DNA of 64,000 nucleotides from Chimonanthus salicifolius (Eukaryota; Streptophyta; Magnoliopsida; Laurales; Calycanthaceae). The notes beneath the pieces are model-generated. The model had not been told where the DNA came from and ran no database searches. It saw only the letters and a list, made by a program, of their open reading frames with translations. The stretch is taken from contig CM023532.1 in the NCBI GenBank assembly GCA_013350335.1, positions 93,617,064 to 93,681,063 on the forward strand, read 5' to 3'. The position numbers were made by a program, and so were the translations under genes. Of this stretch, positions 11,061 to 23,465 are shown in pieces; within the stretch, counting starts at the first letter, position 1; each line of letters begins with the position of its first letter.

Positions 11061-12702
11061 TAAGGTCCATCCAATCCATCAAAATTTCCATTTTCTTATG
11101 CTTAATAAAGACTTAAAAATTCTATTTAGAAATTCCATTCTTCCATTTCTTAATCCATTCCTCCATTTTTATCCATTTCTTATCTTATCTTTTGATGGAT
11201 CTTAGATCCATGGCCCACCACGTTTTTGGCCACATTTAGTCTAAGAAATGGATTTTATATTCCTAAAATAAAATCTTGTTTAAAGAAATCTTACCGCCCG
11301 ACGATTCCTCCGGTCTTTGTCGCTCCCGTCAACCTCTTTGGCCTCCTTTCTTCTTCCTCTCCTTGTTTGATCGGCTAGATGAGCTTGATCAATGGTGGGA
11401 CATGCTTGGATTGGCTAAGATAGGGTTAGGTTGAGAGGGAAAGAGTATGGAAATGAGGGAGAAAATTCTTCAAGGATCTTGATCTTGGGGTGGCCCAAGA
11501 CTTAATCTTTTCCTTCTCTTTTCTTCTTCTTTCTTTCTAAGTTTTTCTTCTAAGCTTTGTTCTCTTTTCCTTAGTGCAAGGGACGTTTTTTTGAGAGTGC
11601 AAGAGAGAGAGGGAGAGAGAGAGATGGAAAGGAGATGAGAAATGAGATCAAACACATCTCATTTTGGTTGACCAAACTACACTCCACCATTATGGCTCCA
11701 CCAACCAAAGTATGGGCTCCCTTGACCTTGGTGGTGGTGGTTGAGACCAAACCACCACCAAGCCAATGGTTTTTGGTGTTTGAAAAGGGGTGGTTTGGGT
11801 CTTCCCTCTTTGACCACTCATTTGGGTATGGGTCACCATATTTGGAGTGGTGGTGGTTGAGATGAAACCACCACCCAAGTCCATGGTATTTTTCTTGTTT
11901 TTCTTAGGTGGTTTCAATGAGATGAAACCACCATTGACTTGTCCTATGTTGACCCTAATTGACCAACCTAATTAATTAAATTAAATCCTTACTTAGGTTA
12001 ATTAATTTCTATCCAATTTAATTTCATAACATTTATCTATCTAAGAAATCCACCCATGGTTGACCAAGTCAACCATGGTGGACGGTCCCTACCTATACCT
12101 ACCCCACCCGCCACCTCACTTGATGAGGTGGGGGTGGGCCCCTCTCGGCCATGTCATTTTAATTCCATTAATTTTAACTTAGATAATTTTACAATAATTT
12201 TAATCAAATTAATTCACCTTAATCCACCTTAGTCCTCTCAATTTATCCATGGTTGACCAAGTCAACCATGATGATTGGTCCCACCTTTGCCTTGGTCCAC
12301 ACGCCACCTCACTTGGTGAGGTGGAGGTGGGCCCCACTTGGTCATGCAATTTCATTTTATTACTAACTTAGAGGGTTTAATTCCAATTCACCCTTTTTAA
12401 AATAATTGGCCCACCATTGGGCCCACGGCCCAACCAATTTATTTTCTACCCCTTTGCCTTAGAGTTTGGACCAATTTTGATCCATTGGGTCCCACATGGC
12501 TATCGGGCCCACTTGACCATCGTTGACCCGATTTAATCCTCATTGACCCATTAAATGGATTTCATCCAATCCATGGCCCAATTGAGCTATCCTTGGGCCA
12601 TTGTCCCAAAATTTGGTCCATTTGGCATTCCATTATGTTAAAATTCAAATTAAAATCAATAAATGTCAAATATATATTAATTAGAAAATTCGGGCTATTA
12701 CA

Positions 12703-12717
12703 ATAGAATCCTCTTTT
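12703..12717 (-). promoter_or_regulatory. Polypurine tract of the minus-strand chromovirus
   Basis: On the minus strand this reads AAAAGAGGATTCTAT directly before the LTR start at 12702. The conserved TTTTCGAGACGAAAATTTC lies just before it. Confidence 0.75.
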
Positions 12718-12764
12718 GAAATTTTCGTCTCGAAAATTCGAGCGAAGTAGGGGTCCAAAATAAC

Positions 12765-15700
12765 TCATGCGAAGAGCTCCGGATAGGCGGTTTTCATTTC
12801 CGACTCAAGTTCCCAGGTGGTTTCTTCACTGCCATGTCGTTCCCATACCACCTTGACGAACTGGATGGCGCGGTTCCGTAACACCCTTTGTTCGCTTTCA
12901 ATAACTCTGACCGGCTTCTCCACATATGTCACGTCGCTTTGTACATCGATGTCTTGAACATTTATCACATGAGAAGGATCAGGATTGTACTTTCTCAGCA
13001 TGGACACATGAAACACATCATGTAGAGATGACAACTGTGGAGGGAGCGCTAACTGATAAGCTACCCCTCCCACCCTCTTCAGTATTGGAAACGGCCCCAC
13101 AAATCTAGGCGATAGTTTCCCTTTCTTTCCGAACCTCAGTGCCCTTTCCGTGGCGAGACTTTTAAGAACACTAAGTCTCCCACCTCAAACTCAAGGAACC
13201 TTCTCCTCTTGTCGGCATAGCTCTTCGACGGCTCTGTGCAGTGAGTAGATGTTGCCGTACCAGCTTAATCTGCGCTGTAGTCTCTGCAACCAAATCCGGT
13301 CCGATCAACGTAGGCTCACCTGCCTCTGTCCAACACACTGGTGATCTACACGGTCTACCATACAAGGCCTCAAACGGAGCCATCTGGAGACTTGCCTGGT
13401 AACTGTTATTGTAAGAGAACTCCACCAGTGGCAGATGATCCTCCCATCCGCTCTTGAAGTCTAGCATGCATGCTCTCAGCATATCTTCCAGTGTCTGTAT
13501 TGTCCTCTCTGATTGTCCATCAGTCTGTGGATGAAATGTTGTGCTAGTCAATACGTCGGTCCCCATAGCTGACTGTAGGCCTTGCCATACTCTGCCGGTG
13601 AATCGGCCATCCCTGTCGGATACAATAGACCGGGGAATACCATGTAGCCTGATGATCTCTCGGATGTACCGTCGACCCAAAGTCTCTGATGAATCTATCA
13701 TTTTGATGGGAAGGAAATGTGCAGACTTGGTCAACCGGTCCACTATGACCCATATTGCATCGTTGCCCTTGGATGACCTTGGCAACCCTGTTACAAAGTC
13801 CATGGATATGTGTTCCCATTTCCATTCTGGTACTGGTAAGGGTGCGAGTAAGCCTGGCGGTTTCCGATGTTCTGCCTTAACCTGTTGACATGTTAAGCAA
13901 CGAGCAACAAACTCTGCCACGTCTTTCTTAAGTCCATGCCACCAATAGTGCCTCTTAAGATCATGGTACATCTTCGTGCTGCCCGGGTGGATAGAGAGTT
14001 TGGTTTGGTGTGCTTCAATCAGCAACTCTCTTCTGCAATTCCTAGGTACGTATGTCCTACCTCGGAACATAAGACCCTGTCCTGGTCGTAATTCCCACTC
14101 CGGTACAACCTCACCGGTAGACATTTTAGCCCAGATCTCCTCCATCTCTGGATCTGTCCGTTGCTCCCGTTCAATCTCAGAGACCATGTTGGATCGTATG
14201 ATCAGATTATATATGGTCCCATGATTATTGAGGTAGAGTTTAAATTCTCTGATGGTATTCAGTACCTCCCATTCCGTCCTGATCATGCTGGCTACTGTCG
14301 CATGTGACAAGCGGCTGAGGGCATCCGCCACTTTGTTCACCTTGCCCGGATGATACCGAAGTGCGAACTCATAATCCGCCAGATATTCCATCCATCTACG
14401 CTGTCTCATATTGAGTTCTTTCTGATCAAATAAGTATTTCAAACTTTTGTGATCCGAGAACACCTCAAACTTTTCACCATAGAGGTATTGTCTCCAGCTT
14501 TTGAGAGCGAAGACTACCGCTGCTAATTCTAGATCATGTGTGGGATAATGGCGTTCATGAATTTTCAACTGTCTTGATCCATATGCCACTGCACGATTAC
14601 TTTGACTGAGTGTACACCCCAGTCCCTCACCGGAGGCATCACAGTACACTTCATAATTTTTGCCTCTTTCCGGTAAGATCAGAATAGGAGCGGTCGTAAG
14701 CCTCTCCTTAAGCTCCTTAAATCTTTGATTGCACAGATTGGACCACTCAAATTTGACTCCTTTCTGAGTGAGTCGGGTAAGCGGAGCTGCAATCTTGGAG
14801 AAGTCCAAAATGAATTTCCGATAGTAACCGGCCAATCCCAGAAAACTGCGGATCTCGGTCACATTTGTCGGCGCTTTCCATTCCTTGACTGCTGCTACCT
14901 TAGCCGGGTCCACGGCTATACCTTCCTCTGATATGATGTGCCCCAAGAAGTTGACTTCAGATAACCAAAATTCACACTTGTTGGCTTTGGCATACAATTG
15001 GTTCTTCCGCAAGGTGTCTAGGACTATCCGCAGGTGTTCGGCATGTTCGTTCTGACCTTTGGAGTAGATCAGAATATCATCGATGAATACGATCACAAAC
15101 TGATCTAAGTATGGACGGAATATTCTATTCATCAGATCCATGAACACCGCCGGTGCATTGGTAAGTCCAAACGGCATGACTACATATTCATATAGACCAT
15201 ACCGTGTCCTGAAAGCTGTCTTCTCTATGTCCTCTTCTCTAACCCGGATTTGATGGTATCCGGACATCAGGTCAATCTTAGAGAAATGAGAGGAACCCCT
15301 AAGTTGATCAAACAGATCATCAATCCGGGGTAGGGGATACTTGTTCCTGACAGTCAACTGATTTAATTTCCTATAGTCCACACACATTCGTAGGGTACCG
15401 TCTTTCTTTTTCACAAATAACACTGGGGCTCCCCATGCGGATGTACTGTTCCGAATGAAGCCTAGTCTGAGCAGTTCATCAATTTGCTTCTTCAATTCGG
15501 TCATCTCAGCTGGCGCCATCCTATAATGGGGTAATGATACTGGAGCGGCGCCGGGGTATAATTTTATTTCAAAGTCTATCTCCCTCTTGGGTGGCAAACC
15601 AGGGAGTTCTATTGGGAATACCTCGGCAAAATCTGCTACTACCGCCGGAAGTTCACCCGTTGGTGCCTTATCTAATCTGAGGCTGTTCAAGGCAAGATGG

Positions 15701-15873
15701 TTCAATTCCTCTTGCAGTCTTTTAGGGATTCCCTGTCTGTCAGCGTGTACCATGTACCGCTTTCCCTCGGGTGACCAAAATGTTACCCTACGAAGATGGC
15801 AGTCAATATGGGCCTGATACGTGGTCAACCAATCCATGCCAAATATGACATCATATTCCGCCATATCGATTAC
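12765..15873 (-). pseudogene. pol: Chromovirus pol (protease end to chromodomain), two frameshifts
   Basis: The frame enters from the nested LTR at 15873 ([13 protein letters not shown] begins at 15864) and stays open to about 13230. It carries the end of protease, reverse transcriptase (FIDDI; Asp-Asp codons at 15076-15081), RNase H ([10 protein letters not shown]), the integrase zinc finger and a complete integrase core ([23 protein letters not shown]). Two single-base losses relative to the other copies, near 13225 and near 13135, shift the frame before the last part, which is read from 13100 to 12765 (GPFPILKRVGGVAYQL, then the chromodomain). All catalytic residues I checked are present, so inactivation rests on the frameshifts and the nested LTR. 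The protein is very close to that of 1-3420. Confidence 0.92.
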
Positions 15874-18800
15874 TGTAATGGCCCGGAATTTGTAAAGTAA
15901 TATATATGTGTTATTATTTATTTTTTTTTATGGTGGAAATTAGAAAATTGGTGGAATAAATGGTAAATGGGCCAAAATTGGATAAAGGCCCAAGTGTGGC
16001 CCAATGGACTATGGATTGGATTTAAGTTTATTTAAAGGGTCAAAGTGGTCAAATTGGGCCCAATAGTCATTTGGGACCCAATGGATCAAGGTAATGTAAG
16101 CCTAAGGTAAATGGGTAAGATAAAAATGTAATTGGGCCATGGGCCCAATGGTGATCCAATTAGAATGAGTTGAATGGGTCTAAATCACCTAAGTTAATTT
16201 GAAGTTGACCAAGGTGACATGGTCCAATGGGACCCACCTCCACCTCATCAAGTGAGGTGGCGTGTGGACCCAAGGTTTGGTGGGGCCGGCCACCATGGTT
16301 GACTTGGTCAACCATGGGTGGAATAATGGGAATTAGGTTAAATAAAAATGAATTAACCTAAGTTATTACCAAATTAATTAAATACTTAAATTATTAAATT
16401 GGTGGCTAAATTGGTCAAATGGGAGACCAAGCTACCCCACCTCAAAGGCAAGACACGTTGGGCTTGGTGGTGGTTTAGATAACCACCACCATAAAGAGAT
16501 TAAAATATCTTAAAATATCTTTGGTTGGTGAAAAATTAATGTAAAGTGAAAATGAGGTCATCAAATGGGGATAAGTTTGATTTTTTTTCTTTCTCATGTT
16601 CATTTTCACTAACTCCATCCCTCCCACTCCTCCATTGACGTCCCATGTCCAAGTGAAGGAGAAAAAAAAAAAAAAAGGAGAAGAGAAGAAGGAAATTAAG
16701 AAAAGGAAGCTAAGAAGAGAAGAAAAATTCAAAACAAAAGGCCACCACTTCAAGATTAAAGGTTGAGATCTTCTTTCCCATCATCTCCTCCTTTCCCTCT
16801 CTCAAGTAAACCCTACCTTGGCCAATTCTAAGCTTGGAGGTTTCCACCATTGATCAAGCATCTTGACCTACCAAAGATTAAAAGGAAGGAGAAAGGAGGC
16901 TAAGGAAGCCGACGGGAGCGGCGGAAATCGGAGGAGACGACGGATTGTGAGTATTTCTTAAACAAGAAATTTTGGATTTTTAGGGTTTGAGATTTGGGAT
17001 TTATTTTGTAAATTTAATGGTGGCCTATTGATTTTATGCTATGGATTTAAAATCCATCAATTTGAAGGATGGAAAGTGGACAAAACCCTAATGGGTAAAT
17101 TAGGGTTAGTTTTAAGGAAAAAATAAATGGATTAAGGAATGTAATGTAATTAAGTTATTAAGCATGGAATTATGTGGAATTGGAAGGTAATGTGTGATTT
17201 TCTTAGGGTTTTAAGGTATGGAGGACATTGTGTAATTTAATTATGTAAAAATGGAAGCATGGAGAATGTTTATGGTTTTAGGGTTTTAAAATGATTAAAT
17301 GTAGGCAATTGAGGAAATTATAATGGAGTGTTTAAGGTTAAAATTATTGGATCATGAACCATGGGTTCGGCCATGGTGAATGGCCGAACCCTATGGTGGT
17401 GTAATGGTAGTTTAAATGAGTACAAAAAATGGGGAAAATGATGGTTTTATGATGGTTTGATGATGACTGTAAATGGATTTAAAGTGTGATAAAGGATGAT
17501 GATTGAAATGTATAAGTTAAGCCCCTTCATGGAAGGGCTTGTGATGGGTTCAAATGTATAAGTAGGCCAAAGAAAACAAAATGGGAAAAAATTGATGAAT
17601 TGGGTATTTTGAACCCATGGCCCATAGGTGAACCATTTAAAGGGTTAAGTATGGGGTTTTGGATTGGTTTAAATGAATAAGGTTAGATTAATTAAATGGC
17701 TAATCTTAATGGTCATGTGACATAATTGAATGGATCATTAATGGACCTAAGTTAGGTATCCAAGTTTATAATCAATTATGAACTTAGTTAGGCAAGGGTG
17801 AGTGGTTGATTAACCATGGAGAAGAGGTAGTGGCAAAACCGTAAATATTGATCAAAATGAAGCAACCCACTAAGATATGATGTATGGGCTTAGAAATGGT
17901 TAAAATATGGACTAATTATGTGTATGTAATAAGGTATTGGATATCGCGAGCGGTACGCGTGTCGGTAGCCGGATTATCGGACGAAGCCGAAAAAGGACGC
18001 GAATCGGTATTCGGTAGGATTCCTACCTTTTTGTAAGCCATGGATTGTGTGATGGTTTCGTTGATTTATTTTGGGAATTTTATGGTTTATTTTATGATGA
18101 GTTTTAAATCATGGTTTATGTATCTTATATGGCATAATGCAAGATTATGAGTTATATGCTAAGTTATGAAGGCTATATTATGACTATGGAATATACATAT
18201 TACATAGCATAATGCATTACATCTCATGCATGGCATGGGCGGAAAAAAATAAACAAACCGGAGTCCATGCTCCGTCGGGGCGACCGAGAACAGACATGGG
18301 GACACCTTGACGAGGGTTTGCCGTCAAGGGGGATATTTTGCGGTTGGACATATCTTGACGAAGTTTTTCCGTCAAGAGGGATATGACAGTATATGGCAGG
18401 AATGATGGGTGGGATTCATAACATTGATACCCATGGCATATCATTTACTTATATTTCAGTATATAGTGGTTTATAGTTTTCACTGTGTTATTATCTGTAT
18501 GTGGACATTACTAACCCATGTGCTAGCCCTACTCGGAATCCTACTGGGCGCGTTGTTCTAACGCCCTACTTCTACCCTAGCTGACGATGCAGGAGATGGC
18601 GGACCGGAAGGGCGAGACGGAAGCCAAGCTTAGGAGCTTGGGGAGGCGGATTAATTATTTTGTTTTACTTCATTTTGGAAAAGATGTATTTGTATAGTTA
18701 GCTTGTCGGAAATGTAATAATTTAGGTAGTTTGCTATGTTTAGGTATTATTTTGGATAATACAGTATAATGGCATTTTCGTAATTAATTGGGTATTTCTT

Positions 18801-19055
18801 CCCTGCTATCTGAAGAACTGGTAGGATAGTTCTATGATCATCCGCATTTATTTTTATGTTCCGTGAGCTTACTTGCTACGCGTGAACCGTACTCGTGGAC
18901 TTATGTTCCACGCACGCGTAGGGTTGGCCAGTTAAGGGCCGGGCTTTAGAAGCTCGGAACTTAACTCGCGTCGTGACGTCCTTGCCCTTTGTCACTTTTA
19001 TTTAAAAAAAAAAAAAAGTACTCCGATTTTACGGTGAAAAGGGGCGGGCGTTACA
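15874..19055 (+). mobile_element. Solo LTR (3.2 kb) nested in the minus-strand protease gene
   Basis: It starts TGTAATGGCCC, ends GGGCGTTACA, and is flanked by the direct repeat ATTAC at 15869-15873 and 19056-19060, with no internal region. The minus-strand protease frame stops at one edge (19056) and resumes at the other (15873), so the target is clear. The LTR is a near-identical copy of 3483-6667, including the hairpin (17363-17391), minisatellite unit (about 18256-18390) and stem-loop (18546-18566). A solo LTR normally arises by recombination between the two LTRs of one element. Confidence 0.97.
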
Positions 19056-20437
19056 ATTACTAAATAATCAAACTCAAATCTGAATCCCGCGAGTTCCGTG
19101 TTCAATGCCGTACATATTAGTCCTAATGATGTGTCTCCGACGGGGGATACAATGGTGAGTGATGTGGACAGGTTTTGTACTAGTGTACCCGTGGCAGATA
19201 TGAATGCAGCAGATATGAATGAATGTGATGCTCCAGAGTCAAATAAAGTAACAGCATAGGAACTACCAATTACAGCCATACCTTGCATCACTGAACGGTC
19301 CACTGCTATTGGAGATGGTATGGTGAAGAGTCGTCCAGATCCCGCAAGTTTTGGTGCCCGCCCCGCCTGATTATGTGTTCTGCCTCCCCGTGACTGTATT
19401 GGTCTAGTTGGAGGGCGGAAAGGGCCCCTGAAGTTGGAGGGTCGGCTAGTCTGTGGACACTCTCTCTTGTAGTGGCCCTGTTGGCCACACTGATAACAGG
19501 TGTTCCCACCCCGGGGAACCTGTGTGACTGATGCTGATGTAGAAGGCTGACTAGGGCGAAAGCCCCCGGTAGATCCAGTGGAGGGTGAGGGCCTGCTATG
19601 ATTCGGGCGGAACTTCTTGTTGGGATGGAATGTTCCCCGCCCACCTTGCCCTCGGCGGTTGTCGAACAACACTATCTCATTTAGTTCCTTTTCTGCGATG
19701 GTGGCCCTGCTAACCACCCCTGCCAGTGTGGGCTCTTTGAAAATGGTTACTCTATTCTTGATACTTGGCCGAAGGCCCCGTTCAAACTTACGGGCCCTTC
19801 GGTGTTCAGTATCTACCATATAGAACCCATAGATAGACAGTTTAAGAAATTCTCTGTGATACTCCGCCACTGTCATGTTGCCCTGTACCAGTGAGATGAA
19901 AGCTTCAGTCTGGCTCTCTCTTTCTTCCTCCGGAAAGAATTGTTCTAGGAAGGTGGCCGAGAACCACTCCCATGTCATGGGTATCCTTTCTCCTTCCGGT
20001 ATCAATGCTTGTTGCTTTTCTACCACTTCGCACCAACTACCGGCATCCTCGATCAGTTGGGATGTGGCTAATAAGATCTTATCAGCAGTACTGGAAATCT
20101 GGAGCAAATTCAAGATTTGGTTGATCCTCTTTAACCAGTGTTCCGCTCCCACAGCCCCTTCCTTTCCCTTGAAGTAGGGAGGGCGCTGTTGTTGGAAGTC
20201 CTTGACCATCTTTCGTTTATTGGAGTCGCTGGCGGTCGCATTGCCGCTTGAATGTTGTTGTAGAGCAGAAGCGATTGCCGCTTGAACTATGTCCTTCAAC
20301 TCGGGAGGTACACCTTCTACGTTGATACTATTTTGTCCCTCGGCTGTATGAGGTGGTGGTACCTCTTCTTCCTGTCGAGGGGGTGTTACCTCTCTCTCCA
20401 CTCGGGGGTTGCGACGGGTTCTTCTCTTTGGCGGCAT
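19056..20437 (-). pseudogene. gag: Chromovirus gag and start of protease, cut by nested solo LTR (right copy)
   Basis: A near-identical copy of the gag at 6668-8049, with the same start, Gag domain, CCHC knuckle and DSG protease motif. Single differences include Glu for Asp in the FFPEEERES stretch and Pro for Leu in the segment before the protease. The frame runs into the solo LTR at 19055, so the last 20 or so residues of the open frame (to 18998) are LTR-derived. The protease continues at 15873 on the far side of the LTR, in register with the pol frame. Gag would build the particle and bind RNA through the zinc knuckle. This unit is the 5' part of the element whose pol is at 12765-15873. 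Confidence 0.92.
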
Positions 20438-20939
20438 CTTTTCCTAAGTCATCGAAACATATTGACTTAGTTCTTTCACAATCATTGTCATGTTCATAAT
20501 TTGGAATAATTTTCCTAAGTATCAAATGTTCCTTCAATTTGGGGAAGAATTATTGATTAAGTATACTTCATTTTTGGGGGAAATTCCTAAGTATTGAATA
20601 TTGTTTTTTTTTTTTTCATTTGGGGAAAGTTGCCAAATAAGCATACTTGGTTTGGGGAAAACTTCCCATCTAGCTATGTTTGTCCATTTTTGTGAAATTG
20701 GGGGAAATCTCCTAATTTTGGTAATTCCCTCAATGTTATAATGATTGTACTTCCCTTCCTATCATTTCTTACGTCAAATGTGGTGCTCAGATTGAATGTT
20801 TCAGTCTGAGTCAGTCGAAGTAGATTAATCCGGCCCCCGTGCAGCGGACTCCGAAAAGTCGGTCAGTTGGGATTCTTAGCTGTCAGTGAGACATGCAACC
20901 GTCTTAATCCTACTTCGAGAGATTCATTCTTTCGATTTC
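20438..20939 (-). other. 5' leader between primer site and gag (right copy)
   Basis: Non-coding and AT-rich, the duplicate of 8050-8550. Differences are few, such as poly-T length and one base near 20783. Confidence 0.7.
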
Positions 20940-20951
20940 GCTCTGATACCA
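20940..20951 (-). promoter_or_regulatory. Primer-binding site, initiator Met-tRNA type (right copy)
   Basis: Minus-strand TGGTATCAGAGC, two bases inside the LTR end at 20954, identical to the site at 8551-8562. Confidence 0.9.
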
Positions 20952-21646
20952 ACTGTAACGCCCCGCCCTATTTCACCCATTTTACGAAAATCAGAGTCTA
21001 TTTTTTTTTTTTTAATAGAAGAGTGAGAGAGGGCGCGGACGCCACGACGCGAGTTAAGTTCGAGCTTCTAAAGCCCGACCCTTAACTGGCCAACCCCACG
21101 CGTGCACGGGACTAAGTCCACGAGAATGATTCACGCGTGGGAAGTAAGCTCGCGGATTATAGTTATTGCGGAACATGGTAATAGAGTCTATCCTACCGGT
21201 TTTTAGATAGAAGGGAAGATATAACATTGAATTTACCAAAATGCCCCTATGTTCATGATTGTATCACAAAATGCATCATCCATAAGTAACGTCCAAACCA
21301 TCGCAGGAAATGTAAAATTATACAACCCGACAAGCTAAGCTACTTTAAAATTACATCACCAAAATGTAAAATATAATATAAACTAAGACTGCGCTTTCCA
21401 AGCTCCTAAGCTTGGCCTCCGGTATGTCCACCGCTTCCTGCCTCTCCTGCGTCATCAGCTAGGGTAGAAGTAGGGCGTTAGTCAACGCGACCAGTTGGAC
21501 TCCGAGTAGGGCTAGCACATGGATTAGTGATATACACATATCGATAACATAAAATACAACAAAATAAGTATGTGATGAATGCTATGTCATGGGTGCTTAT
21601 GTCATGTGTCCCACCCATTATCCGTATGATCATACAATATCCTGTT

Positions 21647-21812
21647 CCCCATGTTTACTTCTCGGTCGCCCCGACAGAGCATGGACTCCGGTTATCGAAC
21701 TATCCCCATGTGTGATTCTCGGTCGCCCCGACGGAGCATGGACTCCGGTCATAGCCCTCAGGCTATCCCCATGTCTGATTCTCGGTCGCCCCGACGGAGC
21801 ATGGACTCCGGT
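21647..21812 (-). repeat. LTR minisatellite, three units (right copy)
   Basis: Units start at 21661, 21718 and 21781. The first reads CGACAGAGC where the left duplicate reads CGACGGAGC. Confidence 0.9.
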
Positions 21813-22389
21813 TTTATTATTTTCCTGCCCATGCCATGCAAGAGATGTACGTGCATTATGCTATGTAGTATATAGATAAATCATAATTTTGATATATCAT
21901 ACATAGCCATATAATGCATAATATAAAAATATAATCCATAAGATTCATAGCTTGAAACTCATCATAAGAATAAAACATAATCATAAATAATTTAAAACAC
22001 CGTCGCATATCCATCGCTTACAAAAAGGTAGGAATCCTACCGAATACCGTGTAGAGTTCCGTTACGTTTTCCGCTCGTTAATCCGGTCGCCGATCGCGTA
22101 CCGTTTGCGACGTCCGATACCTTATTACATTTACCGAATTAGTCCATACGTTATCCATGGCTAAGTTCTTAACTAGTTATAACTCTAAATCCATTCAATG
22201 ATCTTTAATTACATCATAAGTTTATCGAAAATCGGCCCTTAACTTAGCCCATTATCCATTGGTTTAATCACATACATAAAATCCGATTTTGACCATTTCG
22301 AATATTCAAATGAGCGAGCCTAAAAAGCAGCATCTATACGTTTCTTTTCATCATTCATATTGCATTGAATTTTACTTCTAATCCACATA

Positions 22390-23465
22390 GGGTTCGGCCA
22401 TGTACCATGGTCGAACCCATGGTTCTTCAAAGTGGCTAATAATTACCATTTTGCCACTCTCTCCTCTATGATTAATCATTCACCCACTTATGTCTATTTT
22501 AAGTCTAAATTTCATCCATAACTTAGACCCATTTATAATTCCATAACATATCCAAAATCAGCCACCTATTGTTTAATTTTTGAAAAAACATTTAACTCCA
22601 TATGTCCTTTCACATTTGGCCCTCAAGGTGGCCCACAAAGGGATCATGGGTTCGGCCATATACCATGGCCGAACCCATGGTACCCTATCTTCATTTTCTT
22701 GGGTCCATCTTACTCCCTTTAATCCAATCTCCAATGAATTTAAATTATCCATTCAAGTCCCCATTTTCATCCCATTTAAAACCTCACATATCATTTTTAT
22801 AAATCCACTAAAATCTAGTATTCCTCTACATTATTTTCCATTTATTAAATCCACTAATCACTACCCTAAGGTTCACCTTTATGGATACCATTTTCAAAGA
22901 CTAAGTTTTGTCCCAAAATAATCCATCTAAATTTTCATTTCCATCAAAAAGATTACCACACACCATACTTACTCATCTATCCAAATTCCCATTCTTCCAT
23001 GTTATTTTCCATGCCTAAAAATCTCAAACCATTACCATAGGGTTCGGCCATACACCATGGCCGAACCCATGGTTCATGGCCCACCTTTCTTAGAGCCATT
23101 TAAGACCAAAGTTCTATGAATATTTGTCCATGATTTTTCTTGTTAAAAATTCCATTTAAAATCATTAATATCATTCATTTGGTCCATTTAAAACTTGTGT
23201 CATACATTTTGGAAATCCATTTACAACTATCATTTTCTCCATCATTTTCCATCTTTCTATTCTTATAAAAATAATTAACCATCACCATAGTTCCAAAAAA
23301 ATTCTAACACATCATCCATGGATTTCATCATAAAACTTTTTCCAAAAATTTGCCTACATTTAACCCTTGAAACCCTAACCATTCTCCATCATTTTCAAAC
23401 CTTAACATCTTAATAAATTCATCACCATTTACCATGGGGTTCGGCCATGCTACATGGCCGAACCC
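22390..23465. repeat. LTR hairpin array, four full hairpins
   Basis: Hairpins lie at 22390-22418 (one arm mismatch, ATGGTCGAACCC), 22648-22676, 23040-23068 and 23437-23465. The fourth is intact here and half-deleted in the left duplicate. Confidence 0.93.

Larger units (their letters stand above)
8565..12702 (-). mobile_element. Shared middle LTR (4.1 kb) of the minus-strand chromovirus array
   Basis: On the minus strand the LTR starts TGTAATAGCCCG and ends GGGCGTTACA. It is bounded on the right by the polypurine tract of the pol unit and on the left by the primer site of the next unit, so it acts as 3' LTR and 5' LTR at once. Order on the minus strand: GGCCCAAT-rich start, a TTGACTTGGTCAA palindrome region, CT-rich leader (about 11640-11470), purine-rich stretch with donor-like GGTAAGA (about 11290), hairpin array (11060-10000), AAGGTA (about 9730), palindrome (9637-9651), minisatellite (9421-9257), stem-loop, and poly-A tract near the end. 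Module order matches the plus-strand LTR at 3483, but much of the sequence between modules differs. Confidence 0.93.

Noticed and set aside
11635..11917. Frames on both strands around 11470-11917 (and 23875-24322)
   Set aside because: They lie in the CT-rich and CACCACC-rich LTR leader. Composition is low-complexity and they overlap on opposite strands.
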